Source: an uncultured SAR116 cluster alpha proteobacterium
GTDB taxonomy: Bacteria; Pseudomonadota; Alphaproteobacteria; Puniceispirillales; Marisalimonadaceae
Length of the DNA stretch: 64,000 bases
NCBI GenBank assembly: GCA_902619805.1
Contig: CACNGC010000002.1
Location: forward strand, 145,538 to 209,537
Direction of reading: 5' to 3'
Within the stretch, counting starts at the first letter, position 1. Each line of letters begins with the position of its first letter. The notes under the pieces were generated by a model that did not search any database, was not told the origin of the DNA, and saw nothing but the letters and a program-made list of their open reading frames with translations. The translations under genes were made by a program, and so were the position numbers. Positions 60,872-64,000 of this stretch are shown in pieces.

Positions 60872-61810
60872 TTAAATTTTTATTTGCTTTTTTGAAACCA
60901 TAAATACACCTAGACATGAAAGAGACAAACCCAAAAAGTCAAAAGAAGTGAATGTTTCTTCTAATATTAAAAAAGCAAGTAAAGCAGATATAGGAGGTAC
61001 TAAAAAAAATAAAGTAGCTGTTTCATTTGCTTTATTCTTTGCTAGTAAATACATCAAAATTAAAAATGCACCAAGTGAAACAGCAAATATTTGCCATGAC
61101 ATGGCTAAAATAAAATCATTTGAAAAATTTATAAAAAATTTTTCAAAGCAAAGTGCTAATACAAGATGAAAAATTGCGGCGCTTAATGCTTGCAAAAAAT
61201 TATTTCCAGACAAAGACAAATCGGATCCTATTTTTTTTTGCCAGATAATACCTAGTGAAGAAGAAACTAGTCCAACTATTCCAGCAAAAAAGGCAACTAT
61301 GGTCAGACCATCAATTAGATCAGAAATTATAATTATCAATGCACCACTAAATCCTAAAATAATTCCAAGCCACTGAAATTTAGTTAAAGTTTCATTCAAA
61401 TAAATTTTTGCTAGAAATGATGTTAAAATAGGTTGTAATGATACCATTAACGCTATAAGGGTAGCTGATATACCTCTAGATAAAGCAAAAAAAACTCCAC
61501 CTAAATATAAGCCATGAAATAATAACCCGCTAATTGATGCATTTTTGAAAGCCTTAAAAGAAATATATTTGTCTTTTGAAAAAAAAATAAAAAATAGGAA
61601 AAATAATGAAGCAACTATCCCAAATCTTATTGAAAGCGAAAGAAAAGGTGGGGCATTATCAACTATTATTTTGCTAGTAATAAATGCTGAAGACCAGAGT
61701 AATACAAAAATTATTGGTATTATATTATTAATATTAATAACTTTCTTATTTGAAAAACAATTATAATAAATTATCTTGGATTTTCGATTGGACCTTTTTC
61801 TTCTAACCAT
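60872..61810 (-). CDS. EamA/DMT-family membrane transporter
   Basis: 312 residues with about ten hydrophobic helices in two EamA repeats: the first from FVLLWSSAFITSKI, the second after LIALMVSLQPILTSFLAKIYLNE (split), with VFMVSKK at the end. DMT proteins export amino acids, metabolites or drugs; the cargo cannot be told from sequence. The ATG at 61810 overlaps the end of the rhodanese gene by 40 bp and has GGGGG 9 bases upstream; no later in-frame ATG precedes the first helix. It lies just before the glycine riboswitch, so an amino-acid substrate is conceivable. Confidence 0.85.
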   Translation of the reverse strand: MVRRKRSNRKSKIIYYNCFSNKKVININNIIPIIFVLLWSSAFITSKIIVDNAPPFLSLSIRFGIVASLFFLFFIFFSKDKYISFKAFKNASISGLLFHGLYLGGVFFALSRGISATLIALMVSLQPILTSFLAKIYLNETLTKFQWLGIILGFSGALIIIISDLIDGLTIVAFFAGIVGLVSSSLGIIWQKKIGSDLSLSGNNFLQALSAAIFHLVLALCFEKFFINFSNDFILAMSWQIFAVSLGAFLILMYLLAKNKANETATLFFLVPPISALLAFLILEETFTSFDFLGLSLSCLGVFMVSKKQIKI

Positions 61811-62166
61811 TTATTAAAACCCCCAACTAGATGAGAGGTGTTTAAAAGCCCAATTTCCATTGCTGAAAGTGTGGCGAGTGCCGATCTCCAGTCAGATGCA
61901 CAATAAAAAATGAAATGATAATTATCATTAAAAAAATTTTTATGATATGGGCTCTCAGGATCTATCCAAAACTCTAACATACATCTTGGAACATGTTTTG
62001 CTCCAAATATGCGACCAGATTTTTGAATTTCTCTTATATCCCTTACGTCAATGAATAAGTTAGTTTTGTTGGAATGCATTTTAATAGCATCGCCTACTTC
62101 TAAATTATTTATTTGTTTCTTAGCATTTTCTACAAGTTTTATAACTGAGGTTTTTATTTTAATCAT
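61771..62166 (-). CDS. Rhodanese-like domain protein
   Basis: 131 residues from the ATG at 62166, preceded by AGAGAAAG; an ATG 12 codons further up is possible. A single rhodanese domain: LFIDVRDIREIQKSGRI, HVPRCMLEF, and the active-site loop with Cys in FYCASDWRSALA, ending HLVGGFNKWLEE. The Cys makes it a probable sulfurtransferase; the loop C-A-S-D-W-R is close to that of single-domain bacterial rhodaneses. It is 37 bp after the FAD oxidoreductase gene and overlaps the transporter gene. Confidence 0.88.
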   Translation of the reverse strand: MIKIKTSVIKLVENAKKQINNLEVGDAIKMHSNKTNLFIDVRDIREIQKSGRIFGAKHVPRCMLEFWIDPESPYHKNFFNDNYHFIFYCASDWRSALATLSAMEIGLLNTSHLVGGFNKWLEEKGPIENPR

Positions 62167-62203
62167 ATTTATTCTTTCTCTAAAAATAAATGAAACAATC
62201 AAT

Positions 62204-63136
62204 TTACTTTAATCTATTAAAAATTAAATTAGCTGCTTTATTTCCTGAAATAAACGCAGCCTCAACATTTGGCCCCTCCAAAAAATCTCCTGCAATTGCA
62301 ACTGGGTATTTTGGATCAATCTGAGGTCCTAAGCACTTTTTTGCTACCTTAGCATATCTCCAAACATGTAAACCATGAAACTTTATCTTTGAGCTAGAAA
62401 AAAACTGTTTTATTGAAGACATTATTTTTTCTGTCAAAAAATTTTTGTTTTTATGATAATTTAAATCTGAAAATTTTTCATTGGTATGAGCAGTCCAAAC
62501 ATTTAGGTTGCTACCAGAGGCCATCCAACTCAATATTCCTGGTTTTTTATAAAAATCATAATAAGTTTTTAGACCTTGTGGAATTTCATCAAAAGTAAAC
62601 ATAAGTGCTATGCATGCGTGATATGATCCTGTATTGAGAGTTTTCTGTAATGAAGGAAATTGATTTAATAATTCACAGTTTTGAGGTGCTGGAAGTGTTG
62701 AAATGACACCATCGTAACTTATCCATTCTTTTATTTTATTATCAAGAACTTTAATTTTATTATTATCTGATTTAATTCCAATAATTTTCACTTTTTGTTG
62801 GATGTGTAATTTTTTTGATAGATTTAGCAAAAAATCTCTCATTGTTTTGTTTCCCCTATATCTTTTAGGATCAAAATTTCCAAATTCTTTTATATATTTT
62901 CCATTAACTCCGGTACTAATAATTTTTTTAAATTCATGTGTTTTGGCAGTAAAAAATTGGGCACCATGAAAAAAATAATTTGAACTAGAACCGATCTTTA
63001 CTTCTCTAGTGCTTATTCTTCCACCTATAAAATTACCTTTATCTAGAATGATTGAATTTATACCATAAGATTTTAGCTTTAATGATGAAGAAATTCCTGC
63101 TATTCCTGAACCTATTATTATCACTTTTTTTGACAT
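62204..63136 (-). CDS. NAD(P)/FAD-dependent oxidoreductase, renalase-like
   Basis: 310 residues. The dinucleotide-binding start IIIGSGIAGISSSLKLKSYG is followed by DKGNFIGGRISTR, which marks the amine-oxidase/renalase clan, and a C-terminal PVAIAGDFLEGPNVEAAFISG that closes the FAD site. Renalase-type enzymes oxidise reduced-nicotinamide isomers or amines; bacterial members are poorly known, so no substrate is offered. It is first in the minus-strand group FAD oxidoreductase-rhodanese-EamA-(riboswitch)-dadA and is divergent from the HAD gene across 46 bp. Confidence 0.85.
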   Translation of the reverse strand: MSKKVIIIGSGIAGISSSLKLKSYGINSIILDKGNFIGGRISTREVKIGSSSNYFFHGAQFFTAKTHEFKKIISTGVNGKYIKEFGNFDPKRYRGNKTMRDFLLNLSKKLHIQQKVKIIGIKSDNNKIKVLDNKIKEWISYDGVISTLPAPQNCELLNQFPSLQKTLNTGSYHACIALMFTFDEIPQGLKTYYDFYKKPGILSWMASGSNLNVWTAHTNEKFSDLNYHKNKNFLTEKIMSSIKQFFSSSKIKFHGLHVWRYAKVAKKCLGPQIDPKYPVAIAGDFLEGPNVEAAFISGNKAANLIFNRLK

Positions 63137-63182
63137 TTTTATCCTTTCAAAAATAGTTATAATTTAGAGGATTTAAAATAAA

Positions 63183-64000
63183 ATGAAAAATTTAAATATA
63201 AAATCTGAATTTGTATTAGAAAAATTTCAATTTGATAAAAAATTTATAATTCCATCAGTCAAAGATATCAATGCAGACTCTGTCATAAATATTTATGAAA
63301 GTATGCGAGATTTTTTTCCAAAATATCAAGAAAATAATCAAGACATAATTTTAGCCCCCAGATTAGAAAATATTTTAGATAATTTTGAAGCTTTATTATT
63401 GGATGCGTTTGGCGTATTAAATGTTGGTTCTACCCTAATTCCTGGAATCATTGAAACACTAGAAAAAGCTAGACAAAAAAATATTACTCTTCTTGTTGTA
63501 ACCAATGGTGCAAGTAATAATTCATTTAAAAAAAGAGATCAACTTGCTTCATTAGGATTAGAATTTTCAAATGATGAGATAATCTCAAGCAGAGAAACAG
63601 CTGAAATATTTTTGTCATTTAATCAACCTGAAGGTCCTTTGGGTGTTTTGGGTAATGTTGGTAATAATTTTAACATACCCAACCTTAGCAGTTTTGAACT
63701 TGAACAAGACCTAGATATGTTTGATGAAATGAATTCATTTATATTACTAGGAACACTCCAATGGGATACTGTATGGCAAGAAATTTTGTTTAATTCTTTA
63801 AAAGCTAATCCAAGACCTTTATTTGTAGCTAATCCGGATTTAGTTGCTCCACATGAAAAAAAATTTAGTATGGAGGCCGCATATTATATATCGCATCTAA
63901 TAAAAAAAGGCATTCATCTCCCTTTTTGGTTAGGAAAACCTTTCCCAATAATTTTTGAACTGGCTATAAATAGACTAAATGAGCTGTCTGGAAGACATAT
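63183..64000 (+). CDS. HAD-superfamily class IIA hydrolase (NagD-like), 3' end missing
   Basis: 272 codons are present before the window ends; there is no stop. The HAD motif I is LLLDAFGVLNVG (the first Asp replaced position as in class IIA), motif II is VVTNGAS, and NPDLVAPHE and LGKPFPIIFELA match NagD-type phosphatases. The layout with an N-terminal extension of about 75 residues resembles the alphaproteobacterial class IIA subgroup. The likely reaction is hydrolysis of a small phosphorylated metabolite; substrate unknown. The motif I nucleophile reads D-A-F-G rather than D-x-D-G, as in many class IIA members. Confidence 0.87.
   Translation, partial: MKNLNIKSEFVLEKFQFDKKFIIPSVKDINADSVINIYESMRDFFPKYQENNQDIILAPRLENILDNFEALLLDAFGVLNVGSTLIPGIIETLEKARQKNITLLVVTNGASNNSFKKRDQLASLGLEFSNDEIISSRETAEIFLSFNQPEGPLGVLGNVGNNFNIPNLSSFELEQDLDMFDEMNSFILLGTLQWDTVWQEILFNSLKANPRPLFVANPDLVAPHEKKFSMEAAYYISHLIKKGIHLPFWLGKPFPIIFELAINRLNELSGRH

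Overview
This window is a compact, very AT-rich stretch of a bacterial chromosome, almost entirely housekeeping genes. Gene content and order are those of an alphaproteobacterium: hemW-rdgB-rph facing grpE-dnaK-dnaJ-dapB; tsaB-rimI...miaB-phoH-ybeY-corC-lnt-metK-trmB; rimP-nusA-infB-rbfA-truB-rpsO-pnp; fabA-fabB-fabI; coaBC-ubiB-ubiE facing mutM-rpsT-dnaA-dnaN-recF-gyrB. The low GC, tiny intergenic spaces, overlapping genes and missing small regulatory genes suggest a streamlined, probably marine planktonic lineage (SAR11-, HIMB59/AEGEAN-169- or AT-rich SAR116-like). The exact group cannot be fixed from the sequence alone. No rRNA, tRNA, CRISPR array, insertion sequence or prophage was seen.

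Layout. 1-4.4 kb: truncated rsmI, an LppC-like lipoprotein, then hemW, rdgB and rph on the minus strand. 4.5-9.2 kb: chaperone operon grpE-dnaK-dnaJ and dapB, with heat-shock-like boxes ahead of grpE and dnaK but no hrcA. 9.2-13 kb: a small lipoprotein, a PfkB sugar kinase and a malic enzyme. 13-24 kb: mutS-glnD-murJ-trpS, nfu, and two convergent cell-wall genes. 24-34.3 kb: one long plus-strand run covering tRNA modification (tsaB, miaB), ornithine-lipid-type acyltransferases, RNA maturation (phoH, ybeY), lipoprotein maturation (lnt), metK and trmB. 34.3-43.6 kb: the translation/RNA operon rimP to pnp, preceded by a promoter and a 5' hairpin, then an enoyl-CoA hydratase. 43.6-51.3 kb: minus-strand fatty-acid genes, a MoeB/ThiF-like enzyme, CoaBC and ubiquinone genes. 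51.3-59.4 kb: mutM, rpsT and the replication cluster dnaA-dnaN-recF-gyrB. 59.4-64 kb: a minus-strand group (DadA-like amino-acid dehydrogenase, EamA transporter, rhodanese, FAD oxidoreductase) and a truncated HAD hydrolase on the plus strand.

The most notable element is a complete tandem glycine riboswitch ahead of the dadA-like gene. A 9-bp inverted repeat joins the 3' edge of aptamer 2 to the dadA ribosome binding site, which reads as a translational ON switch for glycine. Other items of interest are a helix-turn-helix domain fused in frame to CoaBC, with a palindrome upstream of that gene; a promoter-plus-hairpin arrangement at the head of the rimP operon; a 430-bp very AT-rich gap ahead of dnaA; and the apparent loss of hrcA and ylxR from otherwise conserved clusters.
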